This document shows, piece by piece, positions 28,874-40,497 of a DNA stretch of 64,000 nucleotides. This DNA is from CAVYWD01 sp963772225 (lineage in GTDB: Bacteria > Myxococcota > Myxococcia > Myxococcales > UBA5297): positions 1,178,001 through 1,242,000 of the forward strand of contig CAVYWD010000002.1 in the NCBI GenBank assembly GCA_963772225.1, in the 5' to 3' direction. The position numbers were made by a program, and so were the translations under genes. Below the pieces are notes generated by a model. The model had not been told where the DNA came from. It saw only the letters and a program-made list of their open reading frames with translations, and did not search any database. Position 1 is the stretch's first letter. Each line of letters starts with the position of its first letter.

Positions 28874-30897
28874 TTTGCTCTATTCTCCTCTCTCGAGATA
28901 AGCCTGAGGTTCTTCATGGCCCTTGTCCCACCTCTATTCACCGGCGTCACGTGATCTACCTGTGTTTCGTGTTTTGGCGGCGTGACCCCCTTCGCTGACT
29001 TGGCTGAGTCTACAATGGTCTTTCCAGACTGGTCGCTTCGAAGCACACCATCATTTTGCGCCCGGTTGGTAGCCTTCATCTCGCTCACTTGTCGCGCGGT
29101 GGGCTTTATGGTAGCTCCGACATTCTTCGGATCGCGAATCTCGGAATAGTCGGTCGGCCCCTTCCAATCCCTCCGCGCAGCCGCCTCGGCTTGCTCAGCA
29201 GCTCGCTCCCAAAATTCCGCCTCCTTCTCCGTTCTCGGGCCGGGCTCTCGAATCTCGGCCGTGCTACCGCCAACCTTCTGTATTCGCTCCATCGCCGCAC
29301 GCACCCGGCCTGCCGCAATAATCTCATCTACCCTCTCCGGAGGGGCCCCCGATTCTTCTCGGCGCGCCTCCGCTTCGCCGCCCGGCCTGTTCTCCCACGG
29401 GACATATTCGAAATCCACTATGGGCGGTCCCACTTGCGCATACAGAACCCGTCCGCTCCCACGCTCACTTTCGACTCCGACTCCCGCGGTCTGCCCAGCA
29501 TCTTGCTGAGCGACCTGCTGTGGACTCTGCTGGTCCACAGAACCGGCCTTGGCAACGCTGCCGCTTTGCCCTAACGCCCCGTTGCTGTAGTTGGCGGGGG
29601 CGTACAATGCGATCGTTGCGGGCGAGGCATTCACAAATTGAACTTCGCAGGCAGAGAATGCGCCGCAGCCTGTGCCGACGGATTCGTACCCCGTCGGATC
29701 CACCCCGCTCAGCGGGTTATTCCCGATGTACGAGTACGGATTGATCGCCTGGCTGTTCGCCGGGCTCGAGATAATCGGATCGACGCTCAGGAACCTCCCC
29801 ATCCGGTAGTCATACACCCGGCCATTCATATGGATGAGATACACCTCATCCAGATGCTCATGCGTCGTGAACCCATCATTGGTCGTGACGCCGACCTCGC
29901 TCGCGTGGAGGCGTTCGAACGCCGCGCCCTGATTCGGCCGCCAGTCATACCCGCGCGGCTTGCCAAACGCGTCGTACCCATGCAAGTCCGTCGCGATCTC
30001 GTTCCCCGCATCGTCCGTCACCGCATCGAGCGAGTTGAGCCGGTCCCCGTGCCGATAGCGCACCTCCGCGGGCTTCGAGTCCCGGCGGTAGATGACCACC
30101 GACGGACCGACATAGCTGCGCTCCTCGATGGCCCCTCCATCCCAAGCGACCAGCTCGTAGTCCTTGTCCACATAGAACACGGTCCGGGCCCCGTCCGCCG
30201 AGCCCGTTTCGTGCTGCGCGTAGCGGGACCCGTCGGGCGAGTAATAGAACTCTGTCGTCACCGCCCCCATCGCCACCCGCACCGGCCGGTCGTTCCGGTC
30301 GAAGGTGATCGTCCTCCCGTCGCCCTGCACCAGATTCCCGTTGGAGTCGTAGGTGTAGGTCGCCGTCGTCCCGTCCGTCTTCTGGATCGAGGCCACCGCG
30401 TGGGGGCCCGCCAATTCCGCTCCACGTGGGCTCATCCCGTAGGTGTACTCGGAGCCGAAGTCGCTCTTCTGGGTGATGTTCCCCAGGTCGTCGTACGCGT
30501 AGCTGTCCGCCTGCAGCGACGCGTCGTCGGTCCACGTCCGCGCGCTGCCCAACAGGCGCTGCAGGTCGTCGGAGGAGTAGCTCTCCGTGGCCGCCACCGC
30601 GACCGGCGCGCCGCTCGTGCAATCTGGGAACCCGCTCGCCGCGTCTCGCCGGTAATACGTCTTCTGCTGCGACGCGAGGTTCAGGAACTGGTCGTACTGG
30701 TAGCGCATCTGCCGCACGAGCATCAGCGGGGTCCGCGCCGTGCCGCTCGCCGTCTTGCACGTTGCGGCCGTGCCTGGCGGACGCGTGCTCGAGGCCCAGG
30801 TCGACAGCCCCGTCGACGCGTCGTACTGCGCCGTCTCGACGATGTGGTTCCCCAAGGTCTGGTCCGTCACCTGGCCGCGCACCGACATCGCGTTCAC
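28861..30897 (-). CDS. Orphan RHS cassette 2 with HNH nuclease tip
   Basis: The frame holds the last part of the RHS core (YD repeats, 'GRVYDYRMGRFLSVDP', DPTGY) followed by a different tip of about 270 residues. The tip ends in ETQVDHVTPVNRGG...MKNLRLISREEN, an HNH/treble-clef nuclease motif (DH, N and the second H/N positions), so it should be a DNase or RNase toxin. Homology to the main gene begins at about 31002; the GTG at 30897 is only a possible start. The cassette has no signal or N-terminal domain, so by itself it would not be exported; it may be used by recombination into the main gene. The frame is open across the point where the main gene is broken. Confidence 0.8.
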   Translation of the reverse strand: MNAMSVRGQVTDQTLGNHIVETAQYDASTGLSTWASSTRPPGTAATCKTASGTARTPLMLVRQMRYQYDQFLNLASQQKTYYRRDAASGFPDCTSGAPVAVAATESYSSDDLQRLLGSARTWTDDASLQADSYAYDDLGNITQKSDFGSEYTYGMSPRGAELAGPHAVASIQKTDGTTATYTYDSNGNLVQGDGRTITFDRNDRPVRVAMGAVTTEFYYSPDGSRYAQHETGSADGARTVFYVDKDYELVAWDGGAIEERSYVGPSVVIYRRDSKPAEVRYRHGDRLNSLDAVTDDAGNEIATDLHGYDAFGKPRGYDWRPNQGAAFERLHASEVGVTTNDGFTTHEHLDEVYLIHMNGRVYDYRMGRFLSVDPIISSPANSQAINPYSYIGNNPLSGVDPTGYESVGTGCGAFSACEVQFVNASPATIALYAPANYSNGALGQSGSVAKAGSVDQQSPQQVAQQDAGQTAGVGVESERGSGRVLYAQVGPPIVDFEYVPWENRPGGEAEARREESGAPPERVDEIIAAGRVRAAMERIQKVGGSTAEIREPGPRTEKEAEFWERAAEQAEAAARRDWKGPTDYSEIRDPKNVGATIKPTARQVSEMKATNRAQNDGVLRSDQSGKTIVDSAKSAKGVTPPKHETQVDHVTPVNRGGTRAMKNLRLISREENRAKWDK

Positions 30898-31002
30898 CCT
30901 GCGGTACAGAGTACCTCGCGACCCGTCTGCCAGCAGCCCGACCTCGCCGAGCGCGTAGCCCCGGTCGTCGTAGTCGAAGCCGACGAGTTGTCCGCTGGAG
31001 TA
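29686..31002 (-). repeat. RHS C-terminal core, second copy
   Basis: This 1.3-kb segment is a near-identical copy of 32328-33643, with an offset of 2642 bases at the left and 2641 at the right. The one-base difference is the indel that breaks the main gene at about 33540. Confidence 0.92.
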
Positions 31003-31025
31003 CGGGCCCCGGAGGGCGTACGTAC

Positions 31026-31328
31026 TTACCAGCGACCAGCATCAAAGAATCCCTCAGAAGCAAGCGTCCGTGCTGCCGCTTCCATGCTTGCCAATGTCAC
31101 CTCAGGAACGACAATAAGACCCGGCTCCGTGAAGAAGCGCCGACCAGCAGCGCATTCGTCCTCAAGAGTTTGAGATAGCCGGGTAACGTCATAGAAAGTC
31201 ACGGGGTGACGGGAACCATCTTGTAGAATCACCCAGACCTGGCTCCGATACCCTCGATCCAAAGCTTCGCTTTGATCGCGTTCATCAAACCCGCCCTCGA
31301 ATTCGAGAAGTTTAAGCACGCGAGACAT
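31026..31328 (-). CDS. Candidate immunity protein for RHS tip 1
   Basis: The 100-residue product starts at the ATG at 31328, which has AAGGAG seven bases upstream; an alternative TTG at 31349 lacks this spacing. It is soluble, slightly acidic, with 'VLKLLEFEGGF' and 'YRSQVWVILQDGSRHPVTFYD'. It directly follows the tip-1 coding end, the position expected of an immunity gene. I do not recognise the family. The next cassette starts within about 25 bases of its stop. Confidence 0.65.
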   Translation of the reverse strand: MSRVLKLLEFEGGFDERDQSEALDRGYRSQVWVILQDGSRHPVTFYDVTRLSQTLEDECAAGRRFFTEPGLIVVPEVTLASMEAAARTLASEGFFDAGRW

Positions 31329-32327
31329 CGGTGGCTCCTTCATTATCAATGAAACCGCACTTGATTGAGCAGTCCTTGGAACCGCTCAGGCGTCATCGAT
31401 TGACGTGGCGTAATCTCAAAATGACTGAGCTGTTGAATAAGGGATTATGTATAGCGGATTAGAGCCTCGCTGAATAATTTGCAGCTCATCGGGCAGGCTC
31501 TTTATCTGTTGCGCGCCACCAAATCTCTCCAGACCGGCCGGATTTGTATTGACCGATACACCGTGTGTTGGTTTCACTAGGCCGTTGGCATTAAGACGAA
31601 CTTCATTCGGCTTCACTGTCATGTTGGTCCCGCCGCGATAGACGGGGGTAGTCGAAGGATTCAATCCGCCCCCTGCGGCCCCTACAGGCGCACCAGCACC
31701 GCCCTGCGAAACGCCGTCGGCATCGCCGCCGGAATTCCTCATGGCGCTTACCTGAATCTTCTGGGCCGCCTCAACATTGAACGTCCCGCCCGCAACCAGC
31801 ACGCCCCCAACAGCAACCAGAACCCCGGCCGGAACCTCAAGGAGAGCAGCGCCACCCTCTGTCGGGAGCGCCAGCTTCAACCCAAGTCCCCCCAGAGCAA
31901 GCCCAGCCCCGGACATTCCACCGCCAACGGTCGCTGCCGCGCCACCACCGATTTCGAGCCCTATTTTGCGGCCCAGATCAAAGTCCCCATCGACACTTGG
32001 CGGGTTGTATGCCCCCGCAAACGGCACAAGTCCCTGCATGGTTCCGATGCCGAGGCCCGCCCCAAGTTTGGCCATGTCTGGAAGCGACGAGAGGAACCTC
32101 TGGCCTTCCCAGGCGACCAGTCCGATGACAATGTTTTTTGCATTTTGCGACGGGCTCTGACCGTCCGCGAGAGGCGCCGAGGGGGCCTTTGCTCCTTGCC
32201 CGGCCGCGCCGCTTGTCGACTGTCTCTGGCTGCCGAAGCCCGGCAAGGCGGGGTCGCCATTGATGGTGAGATTCCCGATCGTATCCGCCCCACAGACGTG
32301 GGTACCGGTCTGCGCAGCCTCTTCGCA

Positions 32328-33643
32328 GTACCCCGTCGGGTCCACCCCGCTCAACGGATTGTTCCCGATGTACGAGTACGGGTTGATCGCCTGGCTGTTC
32401 GCCGGGTTCGAGATAATCGGGTCGACGCTCAGAAACCGCCCCATCCGGTAGTCATACACCCGGCCATTCATATGGATGAGATACACCTCATCCAGATGCT
32501 CATGCGTCGTGAACCCATCATTGGTCGTGACGCCGACCTCGCTCGCGTGGAGGCGTTCGAACGCCGCGCCCGGATTCGGCCGCCAATCATAGCCGCGCGG
32601 CTTGCCAAACGCGTCGTACCCATGCAAGTCCGTCGCGATCTCGTTCCCCGCGGCGTCCGTCACCGCATCGAGCGAGTTGAGCCGGTCCCCGTGCCGATAG
32701 CGCACCTCCGCCGGCTTCGAGTCCCGGCGGTAGATGACCACCGACGAACCGACATAGCTCCGCTCCTCGATGGCCCCTCCATCCCAAGCGACCAGCTCGT
32801 AGTCCTTGTCCACATAGAACACGGTCCGGGCCCCGTCCGCCGAGCCCGTTTCGTGCTGCGCATATCGGGACCCGTCGGGCGAGTAATAGAACTCCGTCGT
32901 CACTGCCCCCATCGTCACCCGCACCGGCTGGTCGTTCCGGTCGAAGGTGATCGTCCTCCCGTCGCCCCGCACCAGATTCCCGTTGGAGTCGTAGGTGTAG
33001 GTCGCCGTCGTCCCGTCCGTCTTCTGAATCGAGGCCACTGCGTGGGGGCCCGCCAATTCCGCTCCACGTGGGCTCATCCCGTAGGTGTACACGGAGCCGA
33101 AGTCGCTCTTCTGGGTGATGTTCCCCAGGTCGTCGTAGGCGTAGCTGTCCGCCTGCAGCGAAGCGTCGTCGGTCCACGTCCGCGCGCTGCCCAACAGGCG
33201 CTGCAGGTCGTCGTAGGAGTAGCTCTCCGTGGCCGCCACCGCGACCGGCCCGCCGCTCGTGCAATCTGGGAACCCGCTCGCCGCGTCTCGCCGGTAATAC
33301 GTCTTCTGCTGCGACGCGAGGTTCAGGAACTGGTCGTACTGGTAGCGCATCTGCCGCACGAGCATCAGCGGCGTCTGCACCGTGCCGCTCGCCGTCTTGC
33401 ACGTTGCGGCCGTGCCTGGCGGCCGCGTGCTCGAGGCCCAGGTCGACAGCCCCGTCGACGCGTCGTACTGCGCCGTCTCGACGATGTCGTTCCCCAAGGT
33501 CTGGTCCGTCACCTGGCCGCGCACCGACATCGCGTTCACCTGCGGTACAGAGTACCTCGCGACCCGTCTGCCAGCAGCCCGATCTCGCCGAGCGCGTAGC
33601 CCCGGTCGTCGTAGTCGAAGCCCACCAGTTGCCCGCTGGGGTA
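32328..33643 (-). repeat. RHS C-terminal core, first copy (within main gene)
   Basis: This is the reference copy of the duplicated core; it codes the last YD repeats through DPTGY and precedes tip 1. Copies 2 and 3 lie at 29686-31002 and 28162-28396. Confidence 0.92.
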
Positions 33644-36600
33644 GCTCCTCGCCTTTACCCGCCCGTAGCTCTGGTCGTACCCGTACCCCACCGCGAAGTC
33701 CCTCGCGGCCGCGTTTCCAACTGGCGGCATGTGGATCGCCACCTTCGTCGGCCTCAGCAGGGCATCGTACTGGTAGCCCTCCGAGTACGCGTCCGCGTTC
33801 ACCGTACCGCCCGTCACCGTGCTCAGGGTTCCATACCGGCCGTTCTGGTCGTAGACCCAGCTCGCCACCACCACCTTCGCTGTGTCGGCCGCCCCCTGCG
33901 CTCCTCGCAGGACCGGCCGGCCGATGGCGTCGTATTTGTACCCAGTCCAGGCATTGCGAGCGTCCGTCTGGTCCGTGAGCCGCCCCAGGCCGTCCCAGAC
34001 GTAGGTCCACTGCCCGCGATCTGGGTCCGCGACGTTCAGCTTTCGACTCAGGTCGTCATAGCTCGCCACGATATGATTATCGGCATTGTCAATAATTTCC
34101 GTTACGTCCCCTGCCGAATCGTACTTGTAATTCGTGACGATGTTGTGCGTTCCCTTCCGGGCATCCGTCACCTGCTGCGTGGTTTGGACGAGCTTGCCGC
34201 GGCTGTCGTTGGTCCGCGACATCACGATCGCGCCGCCCTTGAAGAGCCCGCCGCCCTTCGCGCTCGCCTTCGCCGCGGCAACCATTGTGGTGAAGCCGAG
34301 ATAGCTATACATCGTCTCGAGCTTCGGGTCGCCCTCACCCGGAGCGAACAGATCCCCTGAGCTCCGCAAGACGGTCTTCCTCTCCACCCGGCCGAGCGCA
34401 TCCATGCCGGAATACTCCGTGTAAAAAGGAGCCGTGCCAGCCTGGTTCCAGGGTACATATTCTCGGATCTTCGTTCCGCGCTCGTTGTAATCGACCCGCG
34501 TCGTGACCGGCGCGCCGTCAAATCCCTCGATGATCACCGCGACCACGCGCCCCAAGAGGTCCATGCAGTCCGTCTTCGTCGGAACGCCGGCCTGGATCAC
34601 CTGCCGCTTGAAAACCGCCGGATTCACGGCATCAGCGCCGCTCGGGCAGCCGTCGGCCGGCAGTATCCGTTGGAAGGCCACCTGCTCCCCGGTCACCTGC
34701 GCCGACAGAATGCGCCCGAGCGCGTCATAGGTCATCGAGGTCGCGGGCCCATTCTGGACCGCCTGCCGATACGTGGGCTGCCCGGTGGCGGCGTCGACCG
34801 CCTGTGTCGAGCGGTGCCCAGCGGGGTTCGTCTCGGTCGCCTGGAAGTACTGGTCCGCCGTGTACGTGTACGAGCTCGTCAGCGTGACCGGCTGCCGAGC
34901 ATCGTCGAAGACGTCGCGCGCGGTCACCTGCTCGGTCGCGAGATTTCCGGGCGCGCTGGGGTAATATCGGTAGACGGTGTTCCTTTCGGAGACGTTGGGC
35001 ACATCCGCCTTCGCCTGATTGGCTCCCCTCAGCAGCAGCTCCTCGCTCTGAACTTTTCGGTAAGCCGAGCCGCTTGGGACGTAGGTGTACTTCGCCCGTC
35101 GCTCCTTCTCTGGGGCAGAAGGTCTCGGGCAGGTCGCCGGAAGCGAGCCGCTCCAAGCGTAGGCGGTGGTGAAATCGCTGAGCTGGAGCCGCTCCTCCAC
35201 GCGGCCCAGCCACCACGCGGTCGTGTCGTCGAAGAGCTTACGGACCTCCTCGCTCAGCGTCGTCGCATACGCGTCCTGCACGATCTGGCAGGAGGTGGCG
35301 GGCTCCCCGGAGGCCGGGTCCACCTCCGCGATGGACGTCTTCGTCGCCAATGGTGTGGCCGACGCCAGAGGTGGCGTCAGCGCCTGGCCCACCTCGTACC
35401 GCTTCTCCACGGTGATGGAAGGGTAGACCAGCCAGGTCGGGAGGGCGCTGCCCGCGGCAGGCGTGCCCGGAGTGCACGCGCCACCGGCCTGTCGATAGCA
35501 CGCGTACCAACCGTACGTCGTGTCGGTCAGCGGAGCCTCCGTTCCCGGTGAGGCCAATCGTCGCTCGACCACCACCCGCTTCACGCGGTCCGTCAGCGGG
35601 AACTCCTGATTGAACTCCGTCGTCGTGCGGACGTTGTTCGCGCTGCAGGTGTTCGCCGGCCCGCAGGCCCCAGCGACCGCCTGGCTCTCGCCGGCCGCCG
35701 GCGGCAGGGCCTGCTCCGCGATGACCTTCTTGAACCCCTGAAACCCGCGGCCCCGGACGTTGAGCATCGCGTCCTCGTAGCGGTAGCAGGTCCTGTTGCT
35801 GCCCGTCGCGCTCGCCACGCCATTGCTCTCGTCGAAGGAAGAGACGGCCCACATCGAAGAGGTGAAGAACGAGTAGCCCGGCGAGTGGGCGTCCTGCTGG
35901 TGGGCCACGTAGAAAGGTTCCGTCGAGGTCGGGTCGCAATCCGAGCTCGTCTGCGAGAGCGGCTGGTGGCCCCAAATCGCGTGCGCCCCGAGACCATTCG
36001 TGGCGCCAGTCATGAGGTCCGGCGCTCGCGCCGTGTTCCTCGACACGTACGGCCCCAGCGCCGAGCTCGGCAGATCGGGGTAGAGCGACAAGGGGGGCTG
36101 GGTACGCAGGCGGAACCCGACGTCATTCGTCCCGTTTCCGTCGTAGTCATCCGGTTGCAGGAGCGAGTAATTCACCGGCGCCTTGAGGTTCGTGCTCACC
36201 TGAAGCAGCTGGTAGCTGCCCGTCCCCGTCTCCATGAATTTGTAGGCCATCCACTCGAACACCGATCGGTCCGTGAGAATCGGTTCGCGGACTCCTGTCG
36301 AACTCGCTGCCGCACTCCTCGAGCGGCGCGCCATCGCGGTCCCGGACGGCGGGATTGGCGTCGCACCAGTCGATCACGCGGGTCTCGGGGACCATCAGCT
36401 CGTCCTGGCCGTCCTCGTCCACGTCCATCACGAAGACGCGCTTGTCGCCGTGGATGATGGAAACAGGTACCGCTTGGAACATCCCGGCCCGGGAGTGCCT
36501 CCGCGGTTGACGTAGATGATGGCCGGGCTCCAGGCGGTCACGATGCCGTTGCTGTCGAACGCGGCCGGCTTCGAGGGCTCGAAGATGTCGAGAAGCCCGT

Positions 36601-38289
36601 CGCCGTTCACGTCCAGCCATTGGCGCCCCGTGTTTGCCGCGTCAGCGAACGAGCCCGCTGGCCCGCCCAGCTGCTCAAGCGTGTAGCTCGAGTAGCCCTG
36701 CCCGAGCCCCTTGAGGAACGAGAATCGTCGGGGTCTGGTGGGAGGTCGCCGAGGATCCGTCGAACATCGTGTCCACCAGCCCGTCGCCGTTGAGGTCGCG
36801 CACCAGCTGAGCGATCACCTGACCGCTGGGCGAGGCCGGCGGAACGAGCAAGGAATCCGACGCAAACTCCAGAGCGTCCTTCGAGGTGCGCCGGGCAATC
36901 CGCTCTTGGGACGCCGTCGCGTCCCAGTACCGAACGTCGACGAGTCCGTCGCCGTCGTAATCGATGGCGTTCGCCGCAAGGTTGCCGAAGCTCACCGGCA
37001 GGTTCGCCGTCTTCACGCTCCAGCCGCTGCAGGTTCCCAGCGTTCCGAAGGCCAGGTATCCGCCGCTCGTCCCCATCAGGTCGACGCGCCCGTCGCCGTC
37101 GACGTCTGCCGCGTCCCGCGAGGGCAGCGCGTCCACGAGCGAGGCGAACCCCACGAACAGCGGAAAGCCGTCCAGCACCGTCTGAGAACCGCAAGCGCTG
37201 AGGGCGAGCGTGCGCGACGGACCGGTCGACGTGGACTGCGTGTAGATCCAGTCCCGCTTGCCATCGCCGTCGTAGTCGCCCGCGACGGTGACCTGCCAGT
37301 CCTGTCCGAGAGACTGCCCCGCGAGCTTCAGGTGCTCGAAGGTGAAGTTCGGCGCGTCCTCCTGGTAGGTGAACACGGTGGGCGGGAGCTGCGCTGCTGC
37401 GCACGCTGCCCCGGCGCAGAGCGTCGCGTTCGTGAGGAGGGAGCGGTGGGTCGCAGTGCTCTCCATGTAATCGAGCTTGTACCGCCGCACCGCCTGCGAG
37501 CCCACCCAGGTCACGATGGCGCCGAGCCGCGCGGTCAGGACGGAGCCGACGCCGGCGTGGAAAGTCGTGCGCTTATCCGGGCGGTCGGAGCTGTACTCGA
37601 ACGTGACTTGGCGCGCGTCGGGCCCAGTCGTGCACTGTTCACCCAATCGCATGCCGGTGTAGGCGATGCTGTTGAGCACCCACTCCTCGTCCTTCCCGCC
37701 GTTCGACGCACTGAAGAGCTTGTAGTTGAAGCTCATGCAGTTGCCCTGGCGGTCGAACCGGCGGACGAGCCGCCAGGCGTCCGGCGCAGGCGCACCGGCG
37801 CTGAGATTCTGCCGAGTGGGCGCGAAATACGAGATGAGCCCGGACTTGTGCTCCACTTCGAAGTACGACGACCAGGAGCTCATGTCGCCGCCCTGAAGCG
37901 TGACGCGGTCGAACGCGTCGAATCTCCGTCCGGTACTCCGAGCCGGACGCGCCATAGGAGCCGGTTGCCGCGACCAGGCGCTGGCCGTCGAAGCAGAGCC
38001 AATCGTCGCTGGTGAGGCGCACCGGCGCGGCCGCGCCATCCTGCTCCAGCGTCCGCGGACAGCGGTAGATGGTGCTCGAGCCCGCGAGCGACCAGCCGAC
38101 GCCCGCGATTCCGTTGCCGCCCCGGCTCTTGTAGGTGAGCCCCAGAGTGGGCTCCATGCCTGCGCGGCCCGGAGGCACGTCGATGCCGATCTGATACGTC
38201 GCCTCTCCGCCGTCGACAGACGCGCGGCCCGCGAGCGTTCCGAGCCACTGCTGCCCAGGAACGGAGGGCGAAACAATGGGGTGGTCGGG

Positions 38290-40180
38290 CAACGCGTCGC
38301 TGAGCTGGAGACTGACCGTCACGCTGACCGGCCCCGCCGGCGGGCCGACGCCAGACGCGTTGCGAGCCGACACCCGATAGGAGTAGACGCCATCGACCAG
38401 CTGCTTGTCGTCGTAGCTCGCCACGGCCCCGAGATCGATGGTGGTCCAGGCGCCACCGGCGTAGCTGCGCTCGAGTCGGTACCCGTCGACCGTGTAGCCG
38501 CTCGGAGCCGTCCAGCCGATGGTGAAGGCGCCGCTCGTCGTCGTCGCCGTGGAGGCGAAGATGGGCGCCGGTGCCGGCGGGATGAGAAGCACGTTTACGA
38601 CGAGCTCGGGCGTGAAAAGGCCGCAGCCGCCGCTGTTGCATGCCTGCACGCGGTAGTGATACGAGCCGTCGCGCCGCCCGGACAGGCTCGAGGTCAGGGC
38701 CGGGCTGCTTTGGATGAGTACTCCGTTCTCGTACAAGTCGTATCGGCTTACGACGCCCGAGGCCGCGCCCCACCCGAGCGCGAATGCGCCGGTGGTGCTG
38801 CTCGACGGCCCGGCGATCGGACCGGGCGCCCCGGGGGCATTCGGCGGGATCGCCACCGCGATATCGAACTCGGCGCCGAAGGCGCCGCAGCTCAGGGCGT
38901 TACATGCCTGGACCCTGTAGCGGTAAGTGCCGTCGGTTCGCCCCACCAGCCCTGCAGAGGCGCCAGGGGCGCTGTAGGCCAGGGTCCCGTTCTCGTAGAG
39001 ATCGTAGCGGCTCACGGTCCCCGAAGCCGCTCCCCAGCTCAACGTGTAGGCGCCTGTCGCGCTCGTCGATGGACCAACCAGGGCTCCGGGCGCGCCCGGC
39101 GGAAGAAGCGCGGTGACGTCGAACTCCGGCGTCCGGACACCACAGCCGGCGGCGTTGCAGGCCTGCACCTGGTACCGATAGGTGCCGTCCGGCTTGCCCG
39201 TAAAACCGTTCGACAGCGCGGTACCGCTCGCCACCAGCGCGCTGTTCTCGTAGAGGTCGTACCGGCTCACCGCTCCCGCGGCGGCGCCCCAGGTGAGCGA
39301 CCAGCTCCCGGTCGAGCTGGTCGACGGCCCGGCGATCGCTCCTGGAGCTCCCGGCGGATGCAACACGGAGACCGCTTTCGCCGCCGTGAGACCGCTGCAC
39401 CCGGAGGCATTGCAAGCCCGCGCTTGATATTGAAAGAGGCCGTCCGTCCTTCCGGCCAGGTCCACCGAAATCGCCGTTCCGCTGTAGGCGAGCGCGCCAT
39501 TCTCGTAGAGCTCGTACCTGCTCACGCTTCCGGTCGACGCGCCCCAGCCCAGCGCGAACTCTCCGGTGGAGCTGTTCGAGGGCCCGGTGATCGGCCCAGG
39601 CGTCCCGGGGACGAAGAGGACGGTCACCGCGAACTGGGCGCTAACAGGGCCGCACCCGGTGACGTTGCAGGCCTGGACCGTGTACCGATTCGTGCCCTCC
39701 CCCTTGCCGGTGACAGTCGCCGACAGCGAGGGCCCGCTGTAGACGATGAAGTTGCCGTTCTCGTAAAGGTCGTACCGGCTCACCGTTCCCGACGCCGCGG
39801 TCCATGAGAGGGAATAGCTGCTGGAAGAGCTGAGGCTCGGCCCGCTGATTGCGCCTGGCGTGCCTGGAAGCTGATACATACTCACCACGACGTCCGGCGT
39901 GAAGTTGCCGCACCCGGCGATGTTGCACGACTGAACTTTGTAACGATAGGAGCCGTCCCCTAGCTTCGGGGTCACCACCTTGGACAGCCCAGTGATGCCA
40001 CCATAGTAGGAGTCCGGATACTGGGCGGATCCGAAGGCCTCATACAGGCGATACTCGACCGGGAACGCGGAATCGGCATTCGCAGCGCTCCAGCTTAGAA
40101 CGGTCGTTCCAGGCGTGTCACCAGGACGCTGGCTGATGACGCCAGGTTGATTCGGCTGCCAAGGGCAATAGCTCAACCCA
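38290..40180 (-). repeat. About seven FnIII-like repeats in the main RHS protein
   Basis: Units of about 85-90 residues share the pattern PGAPGAIxGPS...LSWGAASGxVSRYDLYENG...GTYRYRVQACNxxGCG. They are best conserved in the middle copies, and the last one differs (PSGYTVDGYRLERSY). They probably form an extracellular stalk or adhesive region in front of the RHS shell. Confidence 0.8.
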
Positions 40181-40497
40181 GGCGGAGGTTTTCCGGCACA
40201 TCCGCCCGGAGAACATTTGTCATTTATCGTACAGTCATTGCCGTCGTCACAGGGACCCTTTCGCCCAGATCTCGACCCATTCGTCTCCTTGGCACTTCCA
40301 TCCCGAAATACATTGATCGGGATAGGCCGGGGGCTTCGGAAGCGGGCACGGGGAAGAAGTACCATCAGGCTGCGGGGCTGACGACGAGAGCACCTGGCGC
40401 AGTCCCCCAGACAGAGCGAGAACGGGGACGGCTACCGCTGCCGTCGCGCCGAGAATCGCACGCAGCGACACCAATTTCGTCGAAAGCATTCTCATTC

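Larger units (their letters stand above)
31346..40495 (-). pseudogene. Secreted SpvB/RHS toxin protein with FnIII-like repeats and YRGG-type tip, multiply frameshifted
   Basis: The ATG at 40495 (GGAGG seven bases upstream) starts a signal peptide (residues 1 to about 30, LGATAAVAVPVLAL). A Cys-rich knot (GPCDDGNDCTINDKC), about seven FnIII-like repeats, the SpvB N-terminal domain (GGEATYQIGIDVPPGRAG), FG-GAP/VCBS motifs (DYDGDGKRDW, DLNGDGLVD), YD repeats, the RHS core (DPTGY at 32328) and tip 1 follow. The reading frame must change near 40255, 37919, 36725, 36485, 36295, 33540 and 31440. Restored length is about 3,000 residues. Tip 1 has three glycine-rich hydrophobic segments, then PVYRGGTNM, a motif shared with ADP-ribosyltransferase-type toxins; activity is inferred weakly. 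In its present form the gene should not give a full protein. Confidence 0.85.

Noticed and set aside
29638..33599. Two long plus-strand frames (29638-31173 and 32145-33599) with closely similar products
   Set aside because: They look like paralogues only because they are antisense to the duplicated RHS core.
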